A stretch of DNA of 64,000 bases from DATFVA01 sp963811905 (GTDB lineage: Bacteria; Bacteroidota; Ignavibacteria; Ignavibacteriales; Ignavibacteriaceae): NCBI GenBank assembly GCA_963811905.1, contig CAWETK010000019.1, forward strand, positions 1-64,000, in the 5' to 3' direction. This document shows positions 10,906 through 20,413 of this stretch, piece by piece. The notes beneath the pieces were generated by a model. That model had not been told where the DNA came from and did no database searches. It saw only the letters and a program-made list of their open reading frames with translations. How positions within the stretch are numbered: position 1 is the first letter of the stretch; each line of letters opens with the position of its first letter. The translations under genes were made by a program, and so were the position numbers.

Positions 10906-12627
10906 TCATCCATCCTTAAGGCTAATTGTTTCCGGCGGATAACCTAACGGATGGTTTAAGAATGATTGGGTCCAGTTTAGTATTTCATCGTAGAAATATT
11001 TTGAACCGTCACTAAGCCTCTTTCGGAGTACGTCATTGTTTTCGATATCCGGGTTCACGTAAAGTTGAGAAATTACCTGCTTGAATTTTTCAGAAACTTC
11101 GTAAAGTTCTCTTTGTTTATTCATTAAAGCTTCAATCCAGATTATGGCAGCATCCCCGGTTATTTCATGATTCTCAGTAAGCAATACATTTAAGGACTTA
11201 AGTTCATAGTACCAGGTTTTCCATGTGAAAATATTATATATCTCTTCCCGGATATATGCTTTTCTTGCTTCTATAAATATTGATGACAGATCTTCATTCT
11301 TATTTTCGCTGTGCCATTCTTTGAAATCTTTATGTGCACCAAGAAAATTCCTGCGGACAGGGCTTTTTAGAATCAGCCCTTCTAATGAAGTACAGCGGCT
11401 CAATGCCACATACACCTGGCCTGTGGCGAAAGCTCTTTCAGCATCAATGATCAGCCTGTCAAAAGTTAAGCCCTGGCTTTTATGAATTGTGATTGCCCAC
11501 GCAAGCCGCAGAGGGTACTGAAAAAAAGAACCAAGGACTTCATCTGTAATCTCATTTGTTTCAGCGTTCAGCTTGTAATGCACATTCTGCCATTCTGTTT
11601 TCTTAACCGTAATTTCCTGGAAATCATCCTTGCACTTAACTTTAATTGACTCCTCATCAATTTTTGTTATAATTCCTATCTTCCCGTTAAAGTACTGCTT
11701 CCCTTCAGTATCATTTTTAAGGAACATTACCTGGGCACCTTTTTTAAGTCTGAGCTCCTTTTCAGCGGGAAAATTATGTTCGGGGAAAAGATCCTTTATT
11801 TCAGCGTTAAAGCTGAAGAGATGTCCTGGAAGACTATTCAGCTTTCTCTGATTTATTTCATTTGATTGAAAATTATGAGTCGTAAGTGTTATATATTCTT
11901 CATCATCCCGGGGAACAAAGTTGTGCTTCAGCCTGCTGTTTAGAATACTGTAACCCTCAGCAGACAGGTTGTTATTCCTGATCCCGTTAAGTATCTCAAT
12001 AAACCTGCCGTCGCTTTGCCGGAAAATTTCTGTTAGTTCTATAATTATGGGGATATTATTGCGAAGAATATAACTGTCGAAGAAAAAAACTGAAGTATAA
12101 TAATTCTTAAGTATTTCCCAGTCCTCATTTTTTACTACCGGCGGCAGCTGGTATAAATCGCCGATAAACAAAACCTGGACTCCGCCAAACGGCTTATTCT
12201 GCTGTCTTCTCACATACCTGAGAACAGAATCAATAGCATCAACCATATAGGAGGCAACCATGCTTGCCTCATCGATTATCAGGAGCTCCATACTTCGCAG
12301 CAGGTCGAGTTTTTCCCTATTGTAATGTATCCCTGAAATGAATGATTGAGTACTCACCCGGCCGTCAAAAAATTGCAATGGATTTGATTCAGGAATAATT
12401 ATACCCAGAGGCAGCTGAAATAATGAATGAAGGGTGACTCCCCGGGCGTTAATTGCGGCAACACCGGTCGGTGCCGCTACAACACTCTTTTTAAGAGTAT
12501 TTTCACGAAGATATTTAAGGAAAGTTGTCTTACCAGTACCCGCTTTGCCGGTTAGAAATATATTCTGATTTGTTTCATTAATAAATCTGTAGGCAAGGTC
12601 AAATTCCCCGGTATGTTTTATGATCAT
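10906..12627 (-). CDS. PIF1/RecD-like SF1 helicase, C-terminally truncated
   Basis: A 573-residue AAA/superfamily 1 helicase. Walker A GKAGTGKTT is at about 27-35, followed by AAPTGVAA, Walker B LLIIDEASM at about 112, the QLPPV block near 155, and the C-terminal helicase motifs WAITIHKSQGLT and VALSRC. These features match PIF1/RecD-type 5'-3' helicases used in replication and recombination. The protein ends at SLKDG with a stop. The expected C-terminal HTH domain lies in another frame downstream. The helicase core itself is complete. No clear ribosome site precedes the ATG. Confidence 0.85.
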   Translation of the reverse strand: MIIKHTGEFDLAYRFINETNQNIFLTGKAGTGKTTFLKYLRENTLKKSVVAAPTGVAAINARGVTLHSLFQLPLGIIIPESNPLQFFDGRVSTQSFISGIHYNREKLDLLRSMELLIIDEASMVASYMVDAIDSVLRYVRRQQNKPFGGVQVLFIGDLYQLPPVVKNEDWEILKNYYTSVFFFDSYILRNNIPIIIELTEIFRQSDGRFIEILNGIRNNNLSAEGYSILNSRLKHNFVPRDDEEYITLTTHNFQSNEINQRKLNSLPGHLFSFNAEIKDLFPEHNFPAEKELRLKKGAQVMFLKNDTEGKQYFNGKIGIITKIDEESIKVKCKDDFQEITVKKTEWQNVHYKLNAETNEITDEVLGSFFQYPLRLAWAITIHKSQGLTFDRLIIDAERAFATGQVYVALSRCTSLEGLILKSPVRRNFLGAHKDFKEWHSENKNEDLSSIFIEARKAYIREEIYNIFTWKTWYYELKSLNVLLTENHEITGDAAIIWIEALMNKQRELYEVSEKFKQVISQLYVNPDIENNDVLRKRLSDGSKYFYDEILNWTQSFLNHPLGYPPETISLKDG

Positions 12628-12916
12628 AACAATATTTTTACTAAGAGTTAAAAAGTAAATTTAAGTAAAAAGATCATTGATCTTATTTTAACTGAAACCT
12701 TTTTTAAATATAAATTATATTTTTGAGGCGTCCAAAAAACCCTCAATTTTTTATTAAGCGAATTAGTCCTTCCAGATTAAACCCGGAATAATTTAAGTTT
12801 TAGAAAATCCAGTAAAGAATTTCACCTCTCCTGTTATGAATCGTACCCGTCAGCCGATAAGGAACAAGCTCAGGCTTGTTATGACTGACCCCAATCCTTA
12901 TTAACCTGGAATTAAA

Positions 12917-12971
12917 GACGTATTCAGGACGTATTCAGAACGTATTGAGGACGTATTCAGGACGTATTCAG
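12917..12971. repeat. 11-bp tandem repeat array (5 units)
   Basis: Five head-to-tail copies of an 11-bp unit, consensus GACGTATTCAG, with only two or three substitutions in unit 3. It lies in the 652-bp gene-free stretch 12628-13279. A second 11-bp array with the same CGTAT core is at 43709-43774. No open frame or known element covers it. Confidence 0.8.
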
Positions 12972-12990
12972 ATCGGAGTAGGGCAGGGAG

Positions 12991-13176
12991 ATGGAGGATG
13001 GATGATGGATGAGGAAGAGGGAAGATGGAAGATGGAAGATGGAAGATGGAAGATGGATGATGGAAGATGGATGAGGAAGAGGGAAGATGGAAGATGGAAG
13101 ATGGAAGATGGATGATGGAAGATGGGTGAGGGAAGAGGGATGATAGATGATGGCTGATGGTTGATGGAAGAGGGAC
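12991..13176. repeat. 7-bp minisatellite (GAAGATG) with higher-order duplication
   Basis: A purine-rich stretch is built from the heptamer GAAGATG and variants (GATGATG, GAGGAAGA). Two higher-order copies (13009-13070 and 13071-13125) share the same order and differ by one heptamer, the mark of slippage. It lies between the helicase and SDR genes, which diverge in decay state but not in strand. No gene is visible in it. Confidence 0.8.
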
Positions 13177-13279
13177 GCTGGCTTGGCGTGCCGGGGGGAA
13201 TTACGGATTATTTGAATTATTAACTAAGAGTAAAGTGAACCATTAAGGGGAAGCTGCACTGGTTAATTTGCAGGACGGT

Positions 13280-14206
13280 TTATTTGTTCGTATTTACCAG
13301 ATCCGCAAGAGCTGTATGAAGTTTCGGGAAGTTGAAAAGAAAACCTGTATCGAGAAGTTTACCGGGAATGACTCTCAGGCTGGCAGTGATAAAATCCGCT
13401 GCTTCACCAATAACAGCTTTAAGAGCAAACTTCGGAACTTTGAAGAATGACGGTCGATTAAGCACTTCTCCGAATTGTGCAGCAAACTCATCCATCCTGA
13501 CAGGATTCGGTGAGGATGCATTTACTGATCCTGAAACAGAATCATTTTCAAGTGCATAAAGGTAAGTTCTAATGATATCATCGATATGGATCCAGGAAAA
13601 CCATTGTCTGCCGCTGCCTAATGAACCTCCAAGATAGCATTTAAATAAGGGCAGCAGTGTTTTCAGCATTCCATCCTGCGTACTTAGAACCGGACTTGTC
13701 CTGATACTTACCCTTCGGAGTCCAAGGGTTTCAGCTCTGGAAGCCTCGTATTCCCACTCGTTGCATACCTGTGCCAGAAAATCATTGCCAGCTGAATTCT
13801 CTTCAGTTAGAGTTTTATCATTGCTGTCCCCATAATAATTAATTCCGGAAGCACAGAGGAAAATTGCGGGTTTGTTCTTTGTATCCGCCAGTGCTGTAAC
13901 GATATTCCTTGTGCTTATTATTCTGCTGTCCCTCACTTTTTTCTTATAAGATTCTGTGAATCTTTTTCCTGCAATACTTGCCCCCGCAAGGTGAATAACC
14001 GCGTAGGAATCTTCGAAATGATCCTGCCATTTCCCGGGATTATGGTAATCCCATTGCATATAATTTACAGCCGAAGGGGGGCTGCCTTGAGCTTTATCGG
14101 GGTTTCGAGTAAAGACGGTAACCTGGTAATTTTTTTCCGCAAGTTCAGCTGTAAGCTTTGAACCAATAAGACCGGTAGCCCCGGTGATTACAATTTTTTT
14201 AGTCAT
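13280..14206 (-). CDS. TIGR01777 family SDR epimerase-like protein (YfcH type)
   Basis: A 308-residue NAD(P)-binding protein of the extended SDR group. The Rossmann motif GATGLIGSKL is at residues 8-17, and VIHLAGASIAGKRFT (about 69-83) is characteristic of TIGR01777. The C-terminal DUF1731 region begins near PSFFKVP. The catalytic activity of this family is not established; it is often annotated as a nucleotide-sugar epimerase. It has no close operon partner and ends in the repeat-rich gap. Divergent to it, across 286 bp with no clear motif, is the cupredoxin gene at 14493. Confidence 0.88.
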   Translation of the reverse strand: MTKKIVITGATGLIGSKLTAELAEKNYQVTVFTRNPDKAQGSPPSAVNYMQWDYHNPGKWQDHFEDSYAVIHLAGASIAGKRFTESYKKKVRDSRIISTRNIVTALADTKNKPAIFLCASGINYYGDSNDKTLTEENSAGNDFLAQVCNEWEYEASRAETLGLRRVSIRTSPVLSTQDGMLKTLLPLFKCYLGGSLGSGRQWFSWIHIDDIIRTYLYALENDSVSGSVNASSPNPVRMDEFAAQFGEVLNRPSFFKVPKFALKAVIGEAADFITASLRVIPGKLLDTGFLFNFPKLHTALADLVNTNK

Positions 14207-14492
14207 AATATAAGAACAGTATTTAACGTTATAACGTTCCTATAATATCAGCATTTGAGAAATAAAATTATGTATCTTACTCCATAAAATCATGTTTCCG
14301 GTAATATTATCGAATATTCTTTTCCTAATCGAATCATCAGTGACAAAACCATTCAAAAATGCACATTAACCCAATATTAATTAATTGTAAATTTATACCA
14401 ACGGCTTGCGGGCTACTTAAATATGGTGTAATTTCAATACGCTGATTTTTCAGGGAATTCAATATTCGTTAATCATTTATAGAGGAGTCATA

Positions 14493-16025
14493 ATGAGAAA
14501 ATATTTACTGTCTGTTTTATTTTCACTTTTATTAGCAGGTCTTTCTTCTGCAGCTATTGATAGTGTAAGTGTAGGAAACTTTTACTTTACACCGGTGTCA
14601 TTCGATATCTCTGTCGGCGATACAATTATCTGGACACTGGTTGAAGGAACTCATACAACCACATCTACTTCTGTTCCGGCAGGAGCAGCTAGTTGGGATC
14701 ATACTTTTACCGGTGTTGGTGATTCTTATTCATATGTGGTTGCAGTAGCAGGAGTTTATGAGTATCATTGCTCATTCCATCCAACTGTTATGATGGGATC
14801 TTTTTCGACACCCGTAGCTTTACCTTTATATGAAAATTTTGAATTTCCTGCTGGTGATAATATAACCTCACATGGCTGGGTTGCGCATAGCGCGGGCGGC
14901 ACCAATCCTATTACAGTTAATAATGGTAATCTTACTTTCCCTGGTTATCCTTCTTCAGGAATTGGGAATGCAGCCTTATTATCAGGCAATAGTGAAGATG
15001 ATCACAGGATGTTTGATTCACAGCCTGCCGATAGCGTATATATGGCTTTTATGGTAAATGTTACTGACAATCCTAATGGATATTTTATACACTTCGGGAC
15101 AAACCCCTACACTTTCGATTACAGAGGCAGGATCTTTTTAGAAGGTACAAATCCAAACCTGGAGTTTGGTTTGTCTTTCGCAACGGAAGCAGCTCTTGTA
15201 ACTTCAAATAATTATTCTTTAGGCACTACATATCTGCTTGTTCTCAAATATACTATCCTCCCGGATGTTAATAATGATCAGGTAAGTTTATATGTATTCG
15301 ACGGCAGTGCTCCGCCTAATGAACCAGCTTCTCCTACAATTGGGCCTATCAGCAATGCAGCTGCTACAGATATCAATCCTGGAGCAGTTTCTTTCAGAAA
15401 ATACAGTGCATCACAGAACTTAGTTGTGGATGGAATACGTATTGCAACAACCTGGAGTGATGCAGTCCCAGTTGAATTATCTTCATTTACAGCTTCTGTA
15501 AATAATAATTCAGTTACTTTAAATTGGAAGACCGCTACAGAAACCAATAACCGCGGATTCCAGATCCAGAGAAAAACTTCAAGTTCCGGTTGGACTAACA
15601 TTTCTTTTGTAAATGGCAATGGGACTTCAACAAAATCTAATGAATATTCATATGTTGATAATAATCTTGAATCAGGAAATTATTCATACAGACTAAAACA
15701 GGTTGATCTTGACGGATCATCTGAATTTTCCAAGGTCGTTGAAGTTGAAGTAAATAACCCGGTTAAATTTGAACTTGCACAGAATTATCCCAATCCGTTC
15801 AACCCTTCAACTAAAATCAGTTTTTCTGTTCCTTCAAACGGAAATGTAAGATTGACTGTATATAATCTGCTGGGACAGGAAGTAGCCTCGCTGGTTAATG
15901 GATTCATGAAATCCGGCAGCCATACTGTTAATTTTAATGCTTCTAACCTGAACAGCGGTTTATACTTCTATAAACTGGAAACGAGCGGAATGTCCCAGGT
16001 TAAAAAAATGATGCTCGTTAAGTAG
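14493..16025 (+). CDS. secreted cupredoxin-domain protein with T9SS sorting domain
   Basis: A 510-residue exported protein. A signal peptide (1-20) is followed by a plastocyanin-like domain (about 22-107) with ligand candidates His in EGTHTTTS and the Cys-x3-His-x3-Met cluster of YHCSFHPTVM, a type 1 copper site. A concanavalin-like middle region and an Ig-like segment follow. The last 80 residues form a type A C-terminal sorting domain with NYPNPFNPSTKI and the end VKKMMLVK, so export is by the type IX system to the surface. GAGGAG precedes the ATG. An intrinsic terminator follows. Copper-dependent electron transfer is inferred. Confidence 0.85.
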   Translation: MRKYLLSVLFSLLLAGLSSAAIDSVSVGNFYFTPVSFDISVGDTIIWTLVEGTHTTTSTSVPAGAASWDHTFTGVGDSYSYVVAVAGVYEYHCSFHPTVMMGSFSTPVALPLYENFEFPAGDNITSHGWVAHSAGGTNPITVNNGNLTFPGYPSSGIGNAALLSGNSEDDHRMFDSQPADSVYMAFMVNVTDNPNGYFIHFGTNPYTFDYRGRIFLEGTNPNLEFGLSFATEAALVTSNNYSLGTTYLLVLKYTILPDVNNDQVSLYVFDGSAPPNEPASPTIGPISNAAATDINPGAVSFRKYSASQNLVVDGIRIATTWSDAVPVELSSFTASVNNNSVTLNWKTATETNNRGFQIQRKTSSSGWTNISFVNGNGTSTKSNEYSYVDNNLESGNYSYRLKQVDLDGSSEFSKVVEVEVNNPVKFELAQNYPNPFNPSTKISFSVPSNGNVRLTVYNLLGQEVASLVNGFMKSGSHTVNFNASNLNSGLYFYKLETSGMSQVKKMMLVK

Positions 16026-16047
16026 TATCGAAACCTGGTTTAATATT

Positions 16048-16076
16048 AGCCCGGTTATATGCCGGGCTTTTTTTTT
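16048..16076 (+). terminator. intrinsic terminator after the cupredoxin gene
   Basis: AGCCCGG (16048-16054) pairs with CCGGGCT (16062-16068) across a 7-nt loop and runs into nine T residues. A strong rho-independent terminator. Confidence 0.88.
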
Positions 16077-16147
16077 GAGATTTCTTTTCTGCTTGATTGT
16101 ACATACCGGAATTTTATAAATTTGAGGCACTAAACATTGAAAGATAT

Positions 16148-16303
16148 ATGCTGGGATTTGTTAAAACTGATTGGCACAGAGTTAATTTAGGCGGTGAAAT
16201 ATTTAAGTCAAGACAGAAGAAAAGAAGAACTGTTCTGTTCCTCTTTGCCGGTCTGGGTTTTATAGTGTTAAATCTTGTGTTATATTATCTTACCACAGTT
16301 TAG
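16148..16303 (+). CDS. small single-pass membrane protein, unknown
   Basis: A 51-residue product if started at ATG 16148, with a charged segment around KSRQKKRR followed by one transmembrane helix (about 28-48) and a short tail. The frame is open further upstream to a TTG at 16097, but that start has no ribosome site. GAAAGA precedes 16148. Size, positive-inside arrangement and clean stop favour a real small protein, but I do not recognise a family. It lies between the cupredoxin terminator and miaB. Confidence 0.45.
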   Translation: MLGFVKTDWHRVNLGGEIFKSRQKKRRTVLFLFAGLGFIVLNLVLYYLTTV

Positions 16304-16383
16304 ACCGCCTATTTCTTGAATTCTGATTGTATTGAACTCCTGCCGCTTTAATCTTATATTTCCTTCTAATTTTTTGCGAAAAG

Positions 16384-17733
16384 ATGAAAAAAAATAAAGT
16401 TTACATAGAGACCTATGGCTGTCAGATGAACCTGGCCGACACTGAAATTGTTATGGGTATTTTAAGCAATTCAGGTTATGATGCGGCAAAAACTGCGGAA
16501 GATGCAGATGTGGTTTTGCTGAATACATGCAGCATAAGGGAGAATGCCGAACAAAGAATTTATGGGCGTTTGGGGAATTTTAAGACAGTAAAGAAATCCA
16601 AACCAGGACTAATCGTCGGGATTCTGGGATGTATGGCTGAGAGACTAAGGCAGGATCTGATAGAGGATAAAAAGATAGTTGACCTGATTGTTGGTCCCGA
16701 TGAATACAGGAGACTTCCCGCATTAATAGATACGGCTTTTAATGGTGAAAAGGGAATCGGTGTCAGGCTGTCTAAAACAGAGACTTATGACGACATCATC
16801 CCTTACCGTGAGGATGGTTTACAAGCCTGGATTTCAGTGATGCGCGGATGCGATAAATTCTGTACTTTCTGCGTGGTTCCTTTTACCCGCGGCAGGGAGA
16901 GAAGCAAACCTCTTGCTTCTGTAGTAAATGAAATAGGAAAATTATCGGAAAGAGGATTTAAGGAAGTTACACTGCTTGGTCAGAATGTGAATTCATATCT
17001 TGATGGGAACAATGATTTTGCTGATCTCCTGTCGGCATCAGCATCGGTTGACAGCAATATGAGGATCCGGTTTACCACTTCTCATCCCCAGGATCTGTCG
17101 GATAAACTTCTATATACCATAGCTGCACATCCAAATCTATGCAGCCATATACACTTGCCTGTTCAATCGGGTTCCAACAGGATACTTGAACTGATGAACA
17201 GAACATACACTATTGAACACTACCTGGGTTTAATCGAAAAAGCGAAAATGATCATTCCCGGCGTCAGTTTTTCGACAGATATTATTGCCGGATTCCCGAC
17301 GGAGTCCTGGGAAGACCATTTGATGACGCTTGAGGTGATGAAACAGGTAAGATACGATGGTGCTTATATGTTTAAATATTCTCCACGGGAGGGAACAAAG
17401 GCATATAAGATGGAGGATGATGTTTCTGAAGAAACGAAAACAAAAAGACTGCAGGAAATCATAGAACTTCAGCAGAAGATCAGTTTTGAAATCAACCAGG
17501 AACTTCTCGGCAGGGAAGAGACCGTTTTGATCGAAGGATTCAGCAGGAAATCAGATCAGTTCCTTGCAGGCAGAACTGATTCGAATAAAGTATTAATTAT
17601 TCCTTTCGATGAAAAAATTAAAGAGGGAAGTTATATTAAAGCTAAAGTTACGAGGGCAACCCACGCAACGCTTTTCGGTGAAGTTACGGGTCTATCCGGT
17701 TCTGAAAATGAGGACCTTGGAATGACCGGTTAG
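16384..17733 (+). CDS. miaB: tRNA-2-methylthio-N6-dimethylallyladenosine synthase
   Basis: A 449-residue radical-SAM methylthiotransferase that converts i6A37 to ms2i6A37 in tRNAs reading UNN codons. An N-terminal UPF0004 domain carries three cluster cysteines (GCQMN, NTCSIRENAEQR, GCMAER). The radical-SAM CxxxCxxC is GCDKFCTFC followed by VVPFTRGRERS, which separates MiaB from RimO. A TRAM domain closes the protein. Full length. It heads a run with the SPOR and MBL genes. A related rimO is at 27809. Confidence 0.96.
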   Translation: MKKNKVYIETYGCQMNLADTEIVMGILSNSGYDAAKTAEDADVVLLNTCSIRENAEQRIYGRLGNFKTVKKSKPGLIVGILGCMAERLRQDLIEDKKIVDLIVGPDEYRRLPALIDTAFNGEKGIGVRLSKTETYDDIIPYREDGLQAWISVMRGCDKFCTFCVVPFTRGRERSKPLASVVNEIGKLSERGFKEVTLLGQNVNSYLDGNNDFADLLSASASVDSNMRIRFTTSHPQDLSDKLLYTIAAHPNLCSHIHLPVQSGSNRILELMNRTYTIEHYLGLIEKAKMIIPGVSFSTDIIAGFPTESWEDHLMTLEVMKQVRYDGAYMFKYSPREGTKAYKMEDDVSEETKTKRLQEIIELQQKISFEINQELLGREETVLIEGFSRKSDQFLAGRTDSNKVLIIPFDEKIKEGSYIKAKVTRATHATLFGEVTGLSGSENEDLGMTG

Positions 17734-17771
17734 AATTATTGATTGGGTGTCATTTATATCGGAGATCACTT

Positions 17772-18479
17772 ATGAGGAAATTTACTGCCGGAACAATTTT
17801 ATTATTGGTATTCCTCGCACTGCCGGCTGTACCTTTATTTTCACAGGAACAGGACATTGTGCCTTATCTGAAACTTATTGAATCCGGGGCTAAAGATTCG
17901 GCCTTGCAGGTTTTACCAGGATTAAAGAAATCATATCCCAACGATCCTTCTGTTTTATTTCTCGAAGGTGTATTAACAGAAAACGGTCAGGATGCTATCC
18001 CTGTTTACAACCGAATCATAACAGATTTCCCTAAGAGTAAATACGCTGATGCATCCGTTTACAGACTATATTCCTACTACTACTCTTTAGGCTTGTACAA
18101 CACAGCGTCGACTTTTCTCGATAAACTCAAAAAACGTTATCCCGGTTCTCCATATATCAAAATTGCTGAAAGGGAAATTCCTTCAGAAAATGAGCAAGCT
18201 TCATCAACACCTGATTTAACATCCGATAATACAAAAGATTATAAGTTTACTATTCAGGCAGGTGCATTCAGCAGTGATTCAAACGCAGTTGCACTTAAGC
18301 AATCGTTCGAGGATGCAGGATTTTATTCTTTTATTAAAAACAAATCAGTCGGTGGTACCGTTTTCAGCGTTGTTTATGTTGGTCATTTTGAAAATAAGGG
18401 TGAAGCAGAAAATTTTCTCCAGATCGTCAATAAGCAGTTTGACCTTAAAGGTCATATTGTTTCAATAAACCAGCTTTAA
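17772..18479 (+). CDS. exported SPOR-domain protein with TPR-like repeats
   Basis: A 235-residue protein with a signal peptide (1-25, ending LFSQ), TPR/Sel1-like helical repeats (about 30-130) and a C-terminal SPOR domain (about 157-235, beginning KFTIQAGAFSSDSNA), which binds denuded peptidoglycan glycan strands. A periplasmic cell-wall role is likely. The frame is open from 17739, but ATG 17772 has GGAG at the right distance and starts the signal peptide. It sits 38 nt after miaB and 1 nt before the MBL gene. Confidence 0.82.
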   Translation: MRKFTAGTILLLVFLALPAVPLFSQEQDIVPYLKLIESGAKDSALQVLPGLKKSYPNDPSVLFLEGVLTENGQDAIPVYNRIITDFPKSKYADASVYRLYSYYYSLGLYNTASTFLDKLKKRYPGSPYIKIAEREIPSENEQASSTPDLTSDNTKDYKFTIQAGAFSSDSNAVALKQSFEDAGFYSFIKNKSVGGTVFSVVYVGHFENKGEAENFLQIVNKQFDLKGHIVSINQL

Positions 18480-18480
18480 A

Positions 18481-19233
18481 TTGAAAATTACTTTTATCGG
18501 CACAGGTTCAGGAAAAACCTCACTGAACAGATTTCATTCATCCTTAATTATATCAGCCGGCGGTTATAATCTGCTCGTTGATGCAGGGGATTCGATCTCA
18601 CGTGCACTGCTTTCACAGAATATTGCCTACAACTCGATAAATGGTATTCTGATAACTCATCTTCATCCGGATCATTCCGGCGGATTTGCTGCACTGATCG
18701 TTCAGATGAAAATGAACAACAGAAAAGAACCTCTTGTAATTTTTAGTCATCATACACTAATAAGAACTTTAAAGAATTTCCTTTCATTTTCATATATTTT
18801 CACGGAACGGATGGGTTTTCCCATTCATTTTACAGGATTTAACTTTGACGACGAGATTCAAATCTCCAGGGAATTATACTGCATTGCTAAAAAGAATTCA
18901 CACCTTCAGGAATATGAAAGGTATGATCCTTCCCTGAGTTATGCTTCAGGAAGCTTCCTTTTCAAATCCCCTGATAAAACTGTTTACTATTCAGGCGACC
19001 TGGGATCACCGGAAGATCTCTACCTTTTTAAAGAGCATAAAGCGGATGTTTTCATTACCGAAGCAGTCCACGTCAGTTATGATAGTATCCTGAAAATGTC
19101 TTTAAAACTGGAGCCGGCAAAAGTGATATTAACTCATCTGCCTGACGAAGGTATCCCCGGAATAAATCCGGAGAGGGCAAAAAACGATTCTATGATTATT
19201 GCAGAAGACGGACTTGTTGTGAGTGTTAAATGA
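18481..19233 (+). CDS. MBL-fold metallo-hydrolase (RNase Z-like)
   Basis: A 250-residue metallo-beta-lactamase-fold enzyme. The metal motif THLHPDHSGG (HxHxDH) is at about 59-68, the later Asp is in YYSGDLG and the last His is in LTHLPDE. The N-terminal GTGSG block and the general order resemble RNase Z/ElaC and AtsA-type enzymes, but the RNase Z exosite is not obvious, so substrate is open. The start is TTG, one base after the SPOR stop codon, indicating translational coupling. Confidence 0.82.
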   Translation: MKITFIGTGSGKTSLNRFHSSLIISAGGYNLLVDAGDSISRALLSQNIAYNSINGILITHLHPDHSGGFAALIVQMKMNNRKEPLVIFSHHTLIRTLKNFLSFSYIFTERMGFPIHFTGFNFDDEIQISRELYCIAKKNSHLQEYERYDPSLSYASGSFLFKSPDKTVYYSGDLGSPEDLYLFKEHKADVFITEAVHVSYDSILKMSLKLEPAKVILTHLPDEGIPGINPERAKNDSMIIAEDGLVVSVK

Positions 19234-19312
19234 TACAAAAGGCAAAAGATTCTTTAATAAAGGGTTAAAAAGTAATATATTTATTGACTATTTATAAGTA
19301 CTTTAGTTCTAA

Positions 19313-20413
19313 ATGACTACCGAAGAGTTCAAGAATAAGTTTGGAATAATAAGCAAAACCAAAGAGGTCAATGACCTCGTTGACATAACCATGCAGGTTG
19401 CTAAATCCGATATTTCCGTATTGATATATGGTGAAAGCGGGGTAGGAAAGGAAATATTTGCCCGGGCAATTCATGGCTACAGCAGCAGAGCAGATAAACA
19501 GATGGTAAATGTTAACTGCGGTGCTATTCCTGAGGGAATACTTGAAAGTGAGTTATTCGGACATAAAAAAGGATCTTTTACAGGAGCAGTTGAAAACCGG
19601 AAAGGCTACTTTGAAATTGCTGACGAGGGGACACTTTTCCTTGACGAGATTGCCGAGATGCCGCTTCATACACAGGTTAAACTCCTTCGTGTTATAGAGA
19701 CCAATGAGTTTATGAAAATAGGTGCAGAAACCGTTACCAAAGTAAATGTCAGAATTATAGCAGCAACAAATAAGGACTTGCAGAGGGAAGTAGATTCCAG
19801 GCATTTCAGAGAAGATCTTTATTTCAGATTGAAGGCAGTAACACTGCATATACCTCCTTTGAGAAAAAGGAAAAGTGATATAGAGGAGCTGGCAAGATAT
19901 TTTGTAAATAATTATTCCGAGCAGAACAAAATGAGACCCCGACCGATTACAGATGAAGCACTGGAAATGCTAAAGAACTACCCATGGCCGGGAAATGTAA
20001 GAGAACTTAAAAATACAATTGAAACGGCTATTGCCTTAAACCGCAATGGTGTGCTGGATTCTTCTTCTTTTGTATCCCTGATCCATCCTCCTATTGAAGA
20101 AGATGCACCTCCGAGGAATCTGCCGATATTTGTTAAAAGAACTCCCGAGGAAGTTGATAGAGAGCTTCTCTACCGGGCTTTGTTTGAAATAAAAAAGGAC
20201 CTTGTAGAACTCAAAGATATAATCCATCAGAGGCAGGACGAAGTTTATTACCAAAACGATGATTCCCGTGAAATCATCCCCCTGCGTGATGTTGAAAAAG
20301 AAGCAATACGGTACGCTATGGATAAAACCCGCGGGAATAAGAAAGATGCTGCAGAACTGCTTGACATCAGCGAAAGAACACTTTATAGAAAATTAAGACA
20401 ATATGGTCTTTAG
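19313..20413 (+). CDS. sigma-54 activator without sensor domain
   Basis: A 366-residue enhancer-binding protein that is nearly all AAA+ and HTH. Walker A GESGVGKE is at about 40, the sigma-54 loop GSFTGA (Ser in place of the first Ala) at about 88, Walker B LFLDEIAE at about 108, and a Fis-type HTH at 335-366. No GAF, PAS or receiver domain is present, so it is either constitutive or controlled by abundance or a partner. It overlaps lptE by 11 nt and heads an envelope gene run. I find no clear GG-N10-GC promoter in its own upstream region. Confidence 0.9.
   Translation: MTTEEFKNKFGIISKTKEVNDLVDITMQVAKSDISVLIYGESGVGKEIFARAIHGYSSRADKQMVNVNCGAIPEGILESELFGHKKGSFTGAVENRKGYFEIADEGTLFLDEIAEMPLHTQVKLLRVIETNEFMKIGAETVTKVNVRIIAATNKDLQREVDSRHFREDLYFRLKAVTLHIPPLRKRKSDIEELARYFVNNYSEQNKMRPRPITDEALEMLKNYPWPGNVRELKNTIETAIALNRNGVLDSSSFVSLIHPPIEEDAPPRNLPIFVKRTPEEVDRELLYRALFEIKKDLVELKDIIHQRQDEVYYQNDDSREIIPLRDVEKEAIRYAMDKTRGNKKDAAELLDISERTLYRKLRQYGL

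Noticed and set aside
12917..12971. Possible short CRISPR-like array
   Set aside because: Units are 11 bp and directly adjacent with no spacers and no cas genes; it is a plain tandem repeat.
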